A DNA stretch of 64,000 nucleotides from Nocardia flavorosea NBRC 108225 (GTDB lineage Bacteria > Actinomycetota > Actinomycetes > Mycobacteriales > Mycobacteriaceae). The notes beneath the pieces were generated by a model that was given only the letters and a program-made list of their open reading frames with translations, was not told the DNA's origin and ran no database searches. Positions 41,392-50,940 of this stretch are shown here, one piece after another; the stretch's first letter is position 1; every line of letters begins with the position of its first letter. The stretch covers positions 326,071 to 390,070 of the forward strand of contig NZ_BDCG01000013.1 in NCBI RefSeq assembly GCF_001613385.1. Direction: 5' to 3'. A program made the translations under genes and the position numbers.

Positions 41392-42715
41392 GGCCTGCTC
41401 CCTCGTCACTTCGGGCGGACGGGCGGTCCCGGTCCGGCTCCGCATCGGTTTCCGTAGTCTGCTCCGGCGCCCGGGACACCACCACGGTGTGCACCCGGAC
41501 CCGTCCTCGGGCGTCCGCACCACCCTCACCGCGCAATTCCAGCCCGTGCGCGACGACCTCCGCGCCCGGCAGCGGTACCCGGCCCAGCTCGTGCGCGAGC
41601 AAACCGCCGACGGTATCCACTTCTTCCTCACCGATCGGCAGGCCGTACAAATCCCCCAGGTCGGCGACCGGCAACCGCGCCGAGACCCGGTAGCGTCCCG
41701 GTTCCAGCTCTTCGATCGGCGGCGTCTCGTCGGTGTCGTACTCGTCGGCGATCTCGCCCACGATCTCTTCGAGCACATCCTCGATGCTCACCAGACCGGC
41801 GATACCGCCGTACTCGTCCACCAGCAGGGCCATATGGTTGCGTCGGCGCTGCATTTCGTCGAGCAGATCGTCGAGCGGTTTGGAATCGGGCATGAACACC
41901 GCGTCGCGCATGACCTCACGCACCCGCACACTGCGTCCGCGGTCGGCGTAGGGCACCAGATCCTTCAGGTACACCACTCCGAGGATGTCGTCGACGTTCT
42001 CGCCGATCACCGGTATCCGGGAATGCCCGCTGCGCACCGCCAGCGACATCGCCTGCGCCACCGATTTATCGGCTTCGATCCACACCATTTCGGTGCGCGG
42101 CACCATCACCGCGCGGGCGGTGGTATCGCCGAGTTCGAATACCGACTGGATCATCCGGCGCTCGTCGTCGGCGACCACCCCGCGTTCGCGCGCCATATCG
42201 ACTACTTCGCGGAGTTCGATCTCGGAGGCGAACGGCCCGTTCCGGAAACCTTTACCGGGCGTGATGGCATTACCGAGCAGGATCAGCAGCCGGCTCAGCG
42301 GGCCCAGCAGCGCACCGATGAACTGCAGCGGCAGCCCCGCAGTGAGGGCGATCGAATACGCATGCTGGCGGCCCAGCGTGCGCGGGCCCACCCCGATCAC
42401 CACGTAGGACACCAGCACCATCACCACGGCGGTGACCAGCAGCGCCCAGGCACTGTCCATGAAGTGGGTCAGCCCCGCGGCCAGCAGTACCGTTGCGGTG
42501 ATCTCGCACAGAATGCGCAACAGCACCATGAGGTTCACGTAGCGCGGCCGGTCGTCCACGATCCGGCTCAATCGCACCGCCCCGGGCCGGTCGCCACGCG
42601 CCATATCGTCGAGGCGTGCCACCGACAAGGTGTTCAACGCCGAATCCACGGCGGCGAAGACCCCGCCCACCGCAGCGAGCAACACGGCGAGCAGTAAGAG
42701 GATCATCTCGTTCAC
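41384..42715 (-). CDS. Hemolysin-family CNNM/CorC-like membrane protein with CBS domains
   Basis: This 443-residue protein has an N-terminal DUF21 transmembrane domain (first helix LLLLAVLLAAVGGVFAAVDSAL, later LLVTAVVMVLVSYVVIGV), a CBS pair (about 195-320: VMVPRTEMVWIEADKSVAQAMSLAVRSGHSRIPVIGEN and MPDSKPLDDLLDEMQRRRNHMALLVDEYGGIAGLVSIEDVLEEIVGEI), and a CorC_HlyC C-terminal domain with YRVSARLPVADL. Such proteins are linked to Mg/Co ion export or homeostasis. It overlaps ybeY and the deaminase-like gene. Confidence 0.92.
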   Translation of the reverse strand: MNEMILLLLAVLLAAVGGVFAAVDSALNTLSVARLDDMARGDRPGAVRLSRIVDDRPRYVNLMVLLRILCEITATVLLAAGLTHFMDSAWALLVTAVVMVLVSYVVIGVGPRTLGRQHAYSIALTAGLPLQFIGALLGPLSRLLILLGNAITPGKGFRNGPFASEIELREVVDMARERGVVADDERRMIQSVFELGDTTARAVMVPRTEMVWIEADKSVAQAMSLAVRSGHSRIPVIGENVDDILGVVYLKDLVPYADRGRSVRVREVMRDAVFMPDSKPLDDLLDEMQRRRNHMALLVDEYGGIAGLVSIEDVLEEIVGEIADEYDTDETPPIEELEPGRYRVSARLPVADLGDLYGLPIGEEEVDTVGGLLAHELGRVPLPGAEVVAHGLELRGEGGADARGRVRVHTVVVSRAPEQTTETDAEPDRDRPSARSDEGAGHD

Positions 42716-43281
42716 GCGTGTGCGTCACCCGGCCGCGATCGGCCCTCTTCCGGTGCCACGAACCCCGTTTTGTCCAGCAGCCGGGCATCGCGCGCGGCCA
42801 GCTCGGCACGGAGTTGTTCCTCGCGCAACTGCTCGTACCACTGCTCGAGCAGCTGGGTCTGCAGGGTGAACATCTCCTTCTCCTCGGCCGGTTCGGCATG
42901 GTCGTAACCGAGCAGATGCAGTACCCCGTGCACGGTGAGCAGGGCGAGTTCGTGATCGAGTGAATGCCCGGCCTTGGCGGCCTGGTCGAGGGCGAACTCG
43001 GGACAGAGCACGATATCGCCGAGCATGGAGGGTCCGGGCTCCGGGCTGTCGGGACGGCCGCCGGGTTCGAGCTCGTCCATCGGGAACGACATCACGTCGG
43101 TGGGCCCCGGTAGATCCATCCAGCGCATATGCAGGTCGGCCATGGTGTCGAGATCGACCAGCACCATCGACAGTTCGGCCGCCGGGTGTACGTCCATCCG
43201 GCCGATCACGAAGCGGGCGACACCGACAAGGTCTTCCTCGGGCACGTCCATACCCGACTCGTTGGCGATCTCGATACTCAC
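42712..43281 (-). CDS. ybeY: Endoribonuclease YbeY, rRNA maturation
   Basis: This 189-residue metalloprotein has the signature HGVLHLLGYDH with His118, His122 and His128 as metal ligands, preceded by DVMSFPMDE and MLGDIVLCPEFA. YbeY processes 16S rRNA ends and takes part in 70S quality control. A longer than usual charged C-terminal tail (about 45 residues after EKEMFTLQTQLLEQW) is present. It lies between phoH and the CBS protein gene. Confidence 0.95.
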   Translation of the reverse strand: MSIEIANESGMDVPEEDLVGVARFVIGRMDVHPAAELSMVLVDLDTMADLHMRWMDLPGPTDVMSFPMDELEPGGRPDSPEPGPSMLGDIVLCPEFALDQAAKAGHSLDHELALLTVHGVLHLLGYDHAEPAEEKEMFTLQTQLLEQWYEQLREEQLRAELAARDARLLDKTGFVAPEEGRSRPGDAHA

Positions 43282-43407
43282 CTGGTCAGCCTAATGGGTA
43301 CCCTCGGCCGCCACCTATCCGACGCCCGCGCACGACCTGTGCGAGGGCGGCATGACATTCGGGTGCCGGCCGCCACCACGCACCGAAGGGGGGCCCGCCG
43401 GGAGCGC

Positions 43408-44508
<1,101 letters not shown>

Positions 44509-44681
44509 GTAGTGGCTATGGCCTGCTTTCCGGTCTCGACAGGCGCGGTGAGGCGCGCTGTTTGCTCTGCTCGCGAACGGTATCGCTGCCCCGAGTCTAA
44601 CTCCAGGGCCCGACAGGTCCCACCCGAATTACGAGTGCCCACACCCTGGTCGACCGGCGCTACGTGAAGTTCATCCGGGCC

Positions 44682-45425
44682 TCACCAGCGGGCCGTGAGT
44701 GCACCGAGCGCACCGAGCGCGACCGCGGCCGCCGTCGAGGTGCGCAACACGGTGGGCCCCAGCCGCACCACATCGGCACCGGCGGCGGCCAGCGCCGTCA
44801 ACTCCGCATCGTCGAGGCCACCCTCCGGGCCGACGATCAGCATGACCGCGGGCGCCGCGGCCCACGGCAGCGCGGTGAAGCTTCCGGTCCCCGATTCGTG
44901 CAGTGCGGCGACCACCGCACCCTGCGCTTCCGCCGCACGCACCGCGTCGACCACCTCGGGGGTGCGATGCAGTGCGGTTACCTCGGGGATATAGGCGCGG
45001 CGCGACTGCCGGGCCGCTCCCCTGGCCGCCACCCGCCATTTCGCCACGCCTTTGTCGGCTTTGGCCTCCCAATTCGAGACACAGCGCGCAGCCTGCCACG
45101 GGATGACGACATCGGCACCGGCCTCGGTCATCAACTCGACCGCCAATTCCGAGCGCTCGGATTTCGGCAGCGCCTGAACCACCGTCACCGCCGGGGACGC
45201 CGGTTCGGCACGGCCCCGGTCACGCACCAAGAGTTCGAGCTGATTCTTCTGCGCGGCAACAACTTCGGTCTCCGCGACCACACCGCGTCCGTCGGAAAGG
45301 CTGATCGCCTCGCCGACCCGGATCCGGCGCACCGTCGCGGCGTGCCGGCCCTCCGGGCCGTCCAGCACCGCGATACCGCCCGGCTCCGGGATCTCGTCGA
45401 GATAGAAGACGGTCGGAGCGGCCAT
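44682..45425 (-). CDS. rsmE: 16S rRNA m3U1498 methyltransferase RsmE
   Basis: This 247-residue SPOUT methyltransferase contains EGRHAATVRRIRVGEAISLSDGRGVVAETEV (PUA-like N-terminal domain), VQALPKSERSELAVELMTEAGADVVIPWQAARCVSNW and the knot MLIVGPEGGLDDAELTALAAAG ... LGPTVLRTSTAAAVALGAL. It methylates U1498 of 16S rRNA using S-adenosylmethionine. It starts four bases after the dnaJ2 stop, the arrangement seen across actinobacteria. Confidence 0.94.
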   Translation of the reverse strand: MAAPTVFYLDEIPEPGGIAVLDGPEGRHAATVRRIRVGEAISLSDGRGVVAETEVVAAQKNQLELLVRDRGRAEPASPAVTVVQALPKSERSELAVELMTEAGADVVIPWQAARCVSNWEAKADKGVAKWRVAARGAARQSRRAYIPEVTALHRTPEVVDAVRAAEAQGAVVAALHESGTGSFTALPWAAAPAVMLIVGPEGGLDDAELTALAAAGADVVRLGPTVLRTSTAAAVALGALGALTARW

Positions 45426-45429
45426 CGGG

Positions 45430-46587
45430 TCAGCGTCCGCTGAAGGACGCGCGCAACCGGGCGAACAGACCGCTGTTGTGCTCGGACTGCGCCGACATCA
45501 CCTCGGCCTTGTCCCGGCCCCGCAGGCCCTTGTACTTGCGCAGCAGATCGGTCTGCTTACTGTCCAGTTTGGTGGGCACGACGATATCCAGATGCGCCAT
45601 CAGATCGCCCCGCGCGCTGGACCGCAACCGCGGCATACCGTGCCCGCGCAACACCGAGATCTCACCCGGCTGAGTCCCCGCAGCGATGGTGAGCTCGGTG
45701 GGGCCGTCCAGAATGGTGTCGATCACCACGGTGGTGCCCAGGGCGGCGTCCACCATGGGGACCCGGACGGTGCAGTGCAGATCGTCGCCGTCGCGGACGA
45801 AGACATCGTGCGGTTGCTCCACGATTTCGACATACAGATCCCCGGCGTGACCGCCGCCCGGACCGACTTCGCCCTGCGCGGCCAGCCGCACCCGCATCCC
45901 GTTGGCCACACCGGCCGGGATCGGGGCCGCGATCTCGCGGCGGGCCCGGACCCGGCCGTCGCCCCCACATTTGTGGCAGGGGTCGGGGATGGTTTCCCCG
46001 GCGCCGCGGCAGGTCGGGCAGGGACGCGAGGTGAGTACCTGGCCGAGGAAAGAACGCTGCACCGACTGCACCTCACCGGCACCACCGCAGGTCTCGCAGC
46101 GCACCGGCTTGGAGTTGCCGTTGGTGCCCGCTCCCTTGCAGAGGTCACAGAGGACGGCGGTGTCGACGGTGAGGTGCTTGGTCACCCCGACCGCGCATTC
46201 GGCCAGGCTGAGCCGGGTGCGCACGAGCGAATCGGCGCCGGGCTGCACCCGCCCCCGGGCCTTGCGCGCGCCGCCCCCGGCGCCACCGCTCATCCCGCCG
46301 AAGAAGGCCTCGAACACATCACCCAGCCCGCCGAAACCGGCGCCGCTGAAACCACCGGCGCCGCCGCCCGCATCCAGCGGATCGCCGCCCATATCGACGA
46401 TGCGGCGTTTCTCCGGATCCGTCAGCACCTCGTACGCCGCGGAGACCTCTTTGAACCGGGCCTGCGCGGCCTCGTCGGGGTTCACGTCGGGATGCAGTTC
46501 GCGAGCCAGTTTCCGGTACGCGCGTTTGAGCTCTTGGTCGGAGGCGTCCTTGCCGACACCGAGCAGTCCGTAGTAATCCCGTGCCAC
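45430..46587 (-). CDS. dnaJ: Chaperone DnaJ (DnaJ2)
   Basis: This 385-residue protein starts at a GTG. The J domain is at 1-70 with the HPD motif (LARELHPDVNPDE), followed by a Gly-rich region (DAGGGAGGFSGAGFGGLGDVFEAFFGG) and four zinc-finger repeats (CDLCKGAG, CETCGGAG, CPTCRGAG, CHKCGGDG), then the beta-rich client-binding domains. The lack of a dnaK or grpE neighbour and linkage to hrcA and rsmE identify the dnaJ2 paralogue. It stimulates DnaK. Confidence 0.95.
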   Translation of the reverse strand: MARDYYGLLGVGKDASDQELKRAYRKLARELHPDVNPDEAAQARFKEVSAAYEVLTDPEKRRIVDMGGDPLDAGGGAGGFSGAGFGGLGDVFEAFFGGMSGGAGGGARKARGRVQPGADSLVRTRLSLAECAVGVTKHLTVDTAVLCDLCKGAGTNGNSKPVRCETCGGAGEVQSVQRSFLGQVLTSRPCPTCRGAGETIPDPCHKCGGDGRVRARREIAAPIPAGVANGMRVRLAAQGEVGPGGGHAGDLYVEIVEQPHDVFVRDGDDLHCTVRVPMVDAALGTTVVIDTILDGPTELTIAAGTQPGEISVLRGHGMPRLRSSARGDLMAHLDIVVPTKLDSKQTDLLRKYKGLRGRDKAEVMSAQSEHNSGLFARLRASFSGR

Positions 46588-46933
46588 TTGAGTTCTCTTA
46601 GTCCTTGGTCGCTGTCCACGGCCCCGGCCTCATCCGGCCGGCCGCATGACTCCTGTCGGATGTAGCCGCCCGGCCGTGATCTAAGTCGGGTCGACTCAAC
46701 TTTAGCCGTCTGAATATCCGAGCGTAACAGTGCCCGGTGGCGCGCCTCCGGCGCGCTGTGTTTTGTTTTGCGGCGCCGCGGGTTTTGGCCCCCCTCGGTC
46801 CAGAACCTTGCAGGGCCTCGCTGAACTCGGCACCACCCTTGGTTACGTCGGGGTTCGTATCGGTCCGCGCGAGGCCTCACGCGGCGGGGCACGGCCCGTT
46901 GTTACGTTGGAGTTCCGGGGCCGATCTTCGGCC
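46588..46933. other. Intergenic between hrcA and dnaJ2; possible dnaJ2 promoter
   Basis: No gene lies in these 346 bp. An imperfect 20-bp palindrome, AAGTCGGGTCGACTCAACTT, lies at 46683-46702, and GTTACGTCGGGGTTC (46842-46856) recurs as GTTACGTTGGAGTTC (46901-46915). The half-site ACTCAAG also overlaps the dnaJ2 start on the minus strand, and TTGAGT occurs in the palindrome, recalling the HspR element CTTGAGT-N7-ACTCAAG. No complete HAIR or CIRCE element was found. Confidence 0.45.
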
Positions 46934-47965
46934 TCACCGTTCGGCGAGGACCTCGCCGATGTAGCGGGCGACGGCCGCGACGGAGGCGATCGTTCCCGGG
47001 TAGTCCATCCGGGTGGGGCCGAGCACACCCATACCGCCCAGGACCGCGCCCGCGGCGCCGTAGCCGGTGGTGACGACCGAGGTTCCCCGCATCTCCTCGA
47101 CCTGGGTTTCCTCACCGATCCGCACCGTCACCGTCCCGGGCTGCTGGGCGGCGGCCAGCAGTTTGAGCACCACGACCTGCTCCTCGAGCGCTTCCAGCAC
47201 GGTACGCAGCGAACCGTGCAGTCCGAAATCGCCGGCGTTGCGGGTGAGGTTGGCGGTGCCGCCGAGCACGAGCCGCTCCTCGGGATGCTCGACCAGGGTT
47301 TCCACCAGCACCGTCGACACCTTGATCAGCACATCCCGCAGCTGCGGCGGCGCCTGTTCCGGCAGTTCGGCCACCGCGGCGGAGGCAGCGGCGAGGCGTT
47401 TACCGTCCATGGCCGCACCCAGCATGCCGCGCAGCGCGGCCAGGTCCTCGTCGTCGACGACGGTGCCCAGTTCCACGATGCGCTGATCGACCCGGCCGGT
47501 ATCGGTGATCACCACCAGCAGCAACCGTGCCGGATTCAGCGCCACCACCTCGAGGTGGCGCACCGTCGACGCGGATACCGTCGGATACTGGACGACAGCA
47601 ACCTGACGGGTGAGCTGGGCCAGCAGCCGGACCCCGCGGCGCAGCACATCGTCGAGATCGACCCCCGATTCCAGGAACTGCATGATCGCCTTGCGTTCCG
47701 CGGCCGACAGCGGTTTCACATCGGCGATACGGTCCACGAACTGCCGGTATCCCTTGTCGGTGGGTATCCGCCCCGAGCTGGTGTGCGGCTGGGCGATATA
47801 CCCCTCGGCTTCCAGAACGGCCATATCGTTGCGGACGGTTGCACTGGAAACACCCAGGTTGTGCCGGTCGACCAGGGTCTTCGAGCCGATGGGCTCCTTG
47901 GTGGCGACGTAGTCGGCGACAATCGCCCGCAGGACCTCGAAGCGCCGATCCTCGGTGCTCGACAT
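46934..47965 (-). CDS. hrcA: Heat-inducible transcription repressor HrcA
   Basis: This 343-residue protein has an N-terminal winged helix (RFEVLRAIVADYVATKEPIGSKTLVDRHNLGVSSATVRNDMAVLEAEGYIAQPHTSSGRIPTDKGYRQFVD) and a GAF-like dimerisation domain ending TRMDYPGTIASVAAVARYIGEVLAE. HrcA binds CIRCE elements at groE and sometimes dnaJ genes. No CIRCE is visible here, so its targets lie elsewhere. dnaJ2 follows after 346 bp rather than directly. Confidence 0.95.
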   Translation of the reverse strand: MSSTEDRRFEVLRAIVADYVATKEPIGSKTLVDRHNLGVSSATVRNDMAVLEAEGYIAQPHTSSGRIPTDKGYRQFVDRIADVKPLSAAERKAIMQFLESGVDLDDVLRRGVRLLAQLTRQVAVVQYPTVSASTVRHLEVVALNPARLLLVVITDTGRVDQRIVELGTVVDDEDLAALRGMLGAAMDGKRLAAASAAVAELPEQAPPQLRDVLIKVSTVLVETLVEHPEERLVLGGTANLTRNAGDFGLHGSLRTVLEALEEQVVVLKLLAAAQQPGTVTVRIGEETQVEEMRGTSVVTTGYGAAGAVLGGMGVLGPTRMDYPGTIASVAAVARYIGEVLAER

Positions 47966-48162
47966 CGACCCACCTCCTCGCTGTGCTGTACGCCGTCGCT
48001 ACCGGCCGGCGGCGCACCGTCTTCCTTCGAACCCAGCTCGGACGCCCGGGCTCACCACCCAGTCTAAGTCCGCAGCGGTCCTCCACCCGGGCACAGCCGC
48101 CGAAAGACCGTGCTAACGTCCCCGTGAACACAGCAGAATCCAGTACCCAGGGGGGGATTTCG

Positions 48163-48888
48163 GTGTCGGACGACCCATTGGCGACAGCCGCCGGCCTGGC
48201 CCAGTGGGCCGAGCAGATGCAGCAGAAGGCCCAGCGGTTCCAAGTACTCCAGAGCCGGCTCACCCAACTGTCGGTGACCGAGACCTCCGGCGACAACAGT
48301 GTCCGGGTCACCGTCGACAGCAACGGTGTGCCGACCGATATCCGCTTCACCGACGGGATCCGGCGCAGAAGCCCGGTCGCACTGTCCACCGAGGTGATGG
48401 CCTGCCTATCGCGTGCCCGTGCCGCACTGGGCCGCGAAGTGACGGCGACGGTCCACGAGGTGGTCGGCGACGACCCGATCGGCGCGACCATCATCGAGCA
48501 GTTCGCCGGCCACCTCGCCGACCCCGCAACCGCCCCGGGACTTCCCCATCCGGCGCCATCGGTTTCGCAGCGCACGTCGCCGCAGCCCGGGCCCGCGGCG
48601 CCGGCACCGATATGGTCGGACCAGCCGAATCCGGCATCCTCCTGGAACCGGCCGGCACATCCTGACCCCATCTGGAACGAACCGCAGTCGAACCGGCCGG
48701 CGACTCCGGTCCCGGCACGTACCCGGCCCGAGCCGACATACCCCGCGCCGGCGCCCCCGCCACCCCCACCGCCGGCTCCGGGCCGCAACCAACCACCTCC
48801 TCCGCCGCCCGCGACTCCGACATCACTGATCCCCGATGTCGAGGACGAAGAAGGCGAGTACTACCGGAACAAGTCCTGGCTGGTCTGA
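48163..48888 (+). CDS. YbaB/EbfC-like protein with proline-rich tail (T7SS-associated)
   Basis: This 241-residue protein has an N-terminal YbaB/EbfC-like part (about 1-100) with a helix AAGLAQWAEQMQQKAQRFQVLQSRLTQLSV, then strands NSVRVTVDSNGVPTDIRF. A long Pro-rich segment with PPPPPPP runs follows, ending EEGEYYRNKSWLV. GTG at 48163 is preferred because GGGGGGG precedes it; GTG at 48124 is the alternative. The promoter may be TGCTAACGT at about 48111. YbaB-like proteins with such tails precede EspC/WXG genes in Nocardia and mycobacteria, suggesting a secretion-linked role rather than nucleoid binding. Confidence 0.7.
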   Translation: MSDDPLATAAGLAQWAEQMQQKAQRFQVLQSRLTQLSVTETSGDNSVRVTVDSNGVPTDIRFTDGIRRRSPVALSTEVMACLSRARAALGREVTATVHEVVGDDPIGATIIEQFAGHLADPATAPGLPHPAPSVSQRTSPQPGPAAPAPIWSDQPNPASSWNRPAHPDPIWNEPQSNRPATPVPARTRPEPTYPAPAPPPPPPPAPGRNQPPPPPPATPTSLIPDVEDEEGEYYRNKSWLV

Positions 48889-48898
48889 GGGGCCGACG

Positions 48899-49249
48899 AT
48901 GACGAACGAAGCAGCGCCCCCCTTGCAGGTCGACCCGGAAAGCCTGCGCAAGCATGCGACCAGCGTGCAGGGCCTGATGGCGCGGACGACCGCTGCCCTG
49001 GAAGCCGCGAGCTATATCGCCGCCGCCGATGACGCCTACGGTGCCATCCCGCGTCCGATCGTCGATTGGATTCTTTCCGATAACCACGCCTCGACCGTGG
49101 CGGCGATCCGCAAGGTGGCCGAGAAGGCCGCCGGGGTTCCCGGGAAATTGAACGCCGATGCGGACTCGTTCGAGGGCACCGACGGCACCTTCGCGCAAAC
49201 ACTCGAGGGGTTGCAGACAGCGATCGAAGATTCGAAGGGGGGACTCTAG
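48899..49249 (+). CDS. EspC-like type VII secretion-associated protein (DUF2580)
   Basis: This is a 116-residue helical protein. LQVDPESLRKHATSVQGLMARTTAALEAASYIAAADDAYG matches the start of EspC-family (ESX-1 secretion-associated, DUF2580) proteins, which form a helical hairpin like WXG100 proteins. The second half contains STVAAIRKVAEKAAGVPGKLNADADSFEGTDGTFAQTLEGLQ. It starts 10 bases after the YbaB-like gene and ends right at the next start. Probably exported or a partner of the next protein; no ESX core gene lies in the window. Confidence 0.75.
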   Translation: MTNEAAPPLQVDPESLRKHATSVQGLMARTTAALEAASYIAAADDAYGAIPRPIVDWILSDNHASTVAAIRKVAEKAAGVPGKLNADADSFEGTDGTFAQTLEGLQTAIEDSKGGL

Positions 49250-50134
49250 ATGGCCACCGAGATCGGGGAATGGCTCAACGCGCATACGCCGGGGTTCGAC
49301 GACGAAGCGCCCCCGGAGGGCAACGAACTGATCGCCGACGGTACGAACTACCGCGAAGAATACTTCCAGGAAGACGCCTTCCTCCACCACAACGTCGGCT
49401 TGGCCGGCGAGGAAGGGCCCTGGGGAATTCTCGAGGGCACCATCGCCTACGACGCGTGGAAAGTCGTCTCGGATCTCAACAAGGACGCCTATCTGGACTC
49501 GGCCCTGGGGGCGATCGGGGTCGGCGCGACGGCCGCCGAAATCGGCACCGACCCATTGGCTTTCGTCGGCACCCAGATCGCTTCGTGGATGCTCGAACAT
49601 GTCGAACCACTGCGCAAGGCATTCGATTCGCTCATGGGCAACCCGGATATGGTCGAAGCGTACGCGGGCACCTGGACGGAGATCGCGAAAGAACTCACGG
49701 CGATCCGTGGCGACTGGCAGACCGCTGTCGACACCGAAATCGCGACCTGGTCGGGGCACACCGCGATCGCCTACCGCAATTACGCGACGACCCTGCTCGA
49801 TCAGATCGGCGCGGCAGGCGGTGCGGCTGCCGCGCTGGCGACCATCATGGAGAAGACCGCGAAAATCGTCGATGCGGTGCGAACACTGGTGCAGAACATT
49901 CTCACCGCGCTGTACGGTGCACTCTTCAGCTGGACCATCGAGCTGGCACTCTCCGGCGGCATGGCGGCACCGGTGGTGACCGCTCAGGCGACCACCCGCA
50001 TCGCCGCGGAGACGGTCAAAGTCTCCACGTTGATCACCGAGATGCTCGACGTCCTGAAAGATATGGGTCCCTACAAGGAAGCCCTCACCTCTGTTCTCGA
50101 GACTTTGCTCGCGCCCGAAGGGGCTCCCGCGTAA
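49250..50134 (+). CDS. WXG-type putative type VII secretion substrate
   Basis: This 294-residue protein starts directly after the EspC-like stop. The central part carries a WXG100-like helical hairpin, with ELTAIRGDWQTAVDTEIATWSGHTAIAYRNYATTLLDQI holding a W-S-G turn at 167-169. A hydrophobic segment, LALSGGMAAPVVTAQATTRIAAETV, follows. The N-terminal 80 residues (acidic, EEYFQEDAFLHHNVGLAGEEGPW) are not recognised. Pairing with an EspC-like partner suggests a heterodimeric T7SS substrate. No toxin domain can be identified. Confidence 0.65.
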   Translation: MATEIGEWLNAHTPGFDDEAPPEGNELIADGTNYREEYFQEDAFLHHNVGLAGEEGPWGILEGTIAYDAWKVVSDLNKDAYLDSALGAIGVGATAAEIGTDPLAFVGTQIASWMLEHVEPLRKAFDSLMGNPDMVEAYAGTWTEIAKELTAIRGDWQTAVDTEIATWSGHTAIAYRNYATTLLDQIGAAGGAAAALATIMEKTAKIVDAVRTLVQNILTALYGALFSWTIELALSGGMAAPVVTAQATTRIAAETVKVSTLITEMLDVLKDMGPYKEALTSVLETLLAPEGAPA

Positions 50135-50251
50135 CGCCCGGACGTCCGCGGCCATCGCTGCCCCCGGCACATCCCCCAGCACGGACGCGAGAGGGGCGGC
50201 ATCGACGCCCTTCGGCCGACTCCTTCGGCAACTCCCGGATACAGGAACCTC

Positions 50252-50887
50252 ATGGACAACCCAGCAGACCGGCACCGGCCACCGCTTGCTCCGCCGCCGA
50301 GGCAGCATTCCTTCCCTGGGGCGCCGGTGCCCCGCCCGGTCACGCCCGGACAGCCCTATCACGGCACCATGCTGCCGCCCGATTTCATCCTGCCGTACCG
50401 TCATGACCCGGAATCGCCTATGCCCGAGTATGTTCCGGAGACCGGCGAGACCGGCATCGTCGTCCACGCAGCGTTCTACCGGTGGACGTTTCTGCCGTAC
50501 GCTTATCTGGCCTGCAAACCGCGGATCACGGTGGACGGGCAGCGAATCCCGGACACATCGTGGGGTGCGAATTTCATTCCCGTCGCACCGGGGCTCCATC
50601 ACGTCCGGATCAGCACCTACCCGTCGGCGTGGGCGCAAATGCGCCTGGTTATCGGAGCGCCGTGGATGGAACTGGGGTTCGCGGACGCCATGATCCCGGT
50701 GCGCGACCGACACCTGACCCGCACGCACTATCAGTCACCGTTGTCGAAGATTTTCGCCGGCGCGCTCGGTCCGCAACCGCGGGAACATTTTCCCGGTCGC
50801 CGTTTCTACCTGGTGATCCAATGCATGATCGGTGTACTGTTCGCCGCCATCGCGGGAGGGATTCTGTACTCGGCGCTCTTCGGATAA
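50252..50887 (+). CDS. Hypothetical protein with C-terminal membrane helix
   Basis: This 211-residue protein has a Pro-rich N-terminus (HRPPLAPPPRQHSFPGAPVPRPV), a beta-rich domain (GIVVHAAFYRWTFLPYAYLACKPRITVDGQRIPDTSWGANFIPVAPGLHHVRIS), and one C-terminal transmembrane helix (LVIQCMIGVLFAAIAGGILYSALFG). It resembles other Nocardia proteins found beside EspC-like genes (from memory). It is 117 bp downstream of the WXG protein and probably part of the cassette. Its function is unknown. Confidence 0.65.
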   Translation: MDNPADRHRPPLAPPPRQHSFPGAPVPRPVTPGQPYHGTMLPPDFILPYRHDPESPMPEYVPETGETGIVVHAAFYRWTFLPYAYLACKPRITVDGQRIPDTSWGANFIPVAPGLHHVRISTYPSAWAQMRLVIGAPWMELGFADAMIPVRDRHLTRTHYQSPLSKIFAGALGPQPREHFPGRRFYLVIQCMIGVLFAAIAGGILYSALFG

Positions 50888-50893
50888 CTGCTC

Positions 50894-50911
50894 GATCGCC
50901 GGCCGGCGATC
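50894..50911. terminator. Palindrome, possible terminator
   Basis: GATCGCCGGCCGGCGATC is a perfect 18-bp palindrome (7-bp stem with GGCC loop) located 7 bp after the membrane-protein stop and 30 bp before the convergent hemW stop. Confidence 0.55.
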
Positions 50912-50940
50912 AGCACACCGAGTGGCGGTCCGCAAGTACC

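Noticed and set aside
48491..50728. A 745-codon open frame on the minus strand opposite the T7SS-like cassette
   Set aside because: Antisense to three well-supported plus-strand genes; the composition (Arg/Gly/Asp-rich, no domain) is that of a high-GC shadow frame.
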